Source: a virus. From it: 30,682 bases of DNA. The notes below the pieces were generated by a model. It was not told where the DNA came from. It saw only the letters and a program-made list of their open reading frames with translations, and searched no databases. The stretch covers positions 1 to 30,682 of the IMG/VR virus record IMGVR_UViG_3300037493_001485. The stretch is one strand, 5' to 3'. Position numbers and translations under genes: made by a program. This document shows, piece by piece, positions 30,629 to 30,682 of the stretch. The first letter of the stretch is position 1; the number at the start of each line of letters is the position of its first letter.

Positions 30629-30682
30629 CTATTTGATTATGAGGGTATGGGGTTGCAAACTATTAGTGGTCAGCCTTTTAAC
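30621..30682 (+). CDS. Truncated hydrophobic ORF at the window end
   Basis: An ATG at 30621, overlapping the DUF3310 stop (ATGTATAA), opens a frame of 20 codons plus two bases to the window edge, starting MYNYLIMRV and continuing with hydrophobic residues. If the ends of the window are joined, the same frame continues to a TAA at 44-46, giving about 36 residues just before the small terminase gene. It may be a small membrane peptide, or chance. Confidence 0.3.
   Translation, partial: MYNYLIMRVWGCKLLVVSLL

Overview
The window looks like a siphovirus of the phylum Bacteroidota (flavobacterial or related). All recognisable genes lie on the + strand, the sequence is strongly AT-rich, and most start codons lack a purine-rich Shine-Dalgarno site and sit in A/T-rich contexts (aaATGg). 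The best promoter carries the Bacteroidota -7 element TATCTTTG. Several families are typical of Bacteroidota phages, such as the BT4734/VirE-N primase-helicase. I see no integrase, repressor or lysogeny module here. The HNH gene at the right end and the terminase genes at the left end are normally neighbours, and an ORF stays open across a hypothetical end-to-end join, so the window may be a near-complete or circularly permuted genome. This cannot be proven from the sequence alone.

Layout. 56-2069: terminase small (P27-like) and large subunits. 2072-2291: a tiny ORF and a tandem 10-bp repeat. 2292-5506: HK97-type portal, prohead protease and major capsid protein. 5516-5560: a striking tRNA-like acceptor/T-arm minihelix. 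5564-7833: a small head ORF and the connector set (gp6-like, GTA spike-base-like, head closure, HK97 gp10-like, gp17-like). 7838-9102: two paralogous tail-tube proteins, one carrying a ~140-residue inserted adhesin-like domain. 9104-9804: tail chaperones joined by a -1 frameshift at CCCAAAC. 9805-15776: tape measure, tail-tip protein, fibre proteins. 15776-17669: lysis cassette (two small membrane proteins, GH24 lysozyme, an invading GIY-YIG homing endonuclease, a tiny ORF, a probable unimolecular spanin). 17662-19109: accessory genes, including a metallophosphoesterase and an HExxH protein. A terminator (19144-19172) and a promoter (19235-19265) then separate this block from the next.

19289-21187 is a run of tiny, often translationally coupled ORFs, probably early genes. 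21175-24839 is a recombination and accessory module: a putative ssDNA-binding partner, a YqaJ-like exonuclease, an IbrB-like ParB protein, an IbrA-like PAPS-reductase-family protein and a DUF3127 protein. 24840-25262 is the only long intergenic region. It holds six GTATAAA-core repeats in both orientations, a 15-bp inverted repeat, a 23-bp palindrome and an attenuator-like element, so it is the best candidate for the replication origin and control region. 25263-29864 encodes the replication machinery: primase-helicase, SF2 helicase, VRR-NUC-like nuclease and a stand-alone DnaA domain IV protein. The window ends with an HNH endonuclease, a DUF3310 protein and a truncated hydrophobic ORF.

The most unusual elements are the tRNA-like minihelix after the capsid gene, the iteron/palindrome region before the primase, the tail-tube duplication with an inserted domain, the IbrA/IbrB pair within the recombination module, and a single-protein spanin beside a homing endonuclease.
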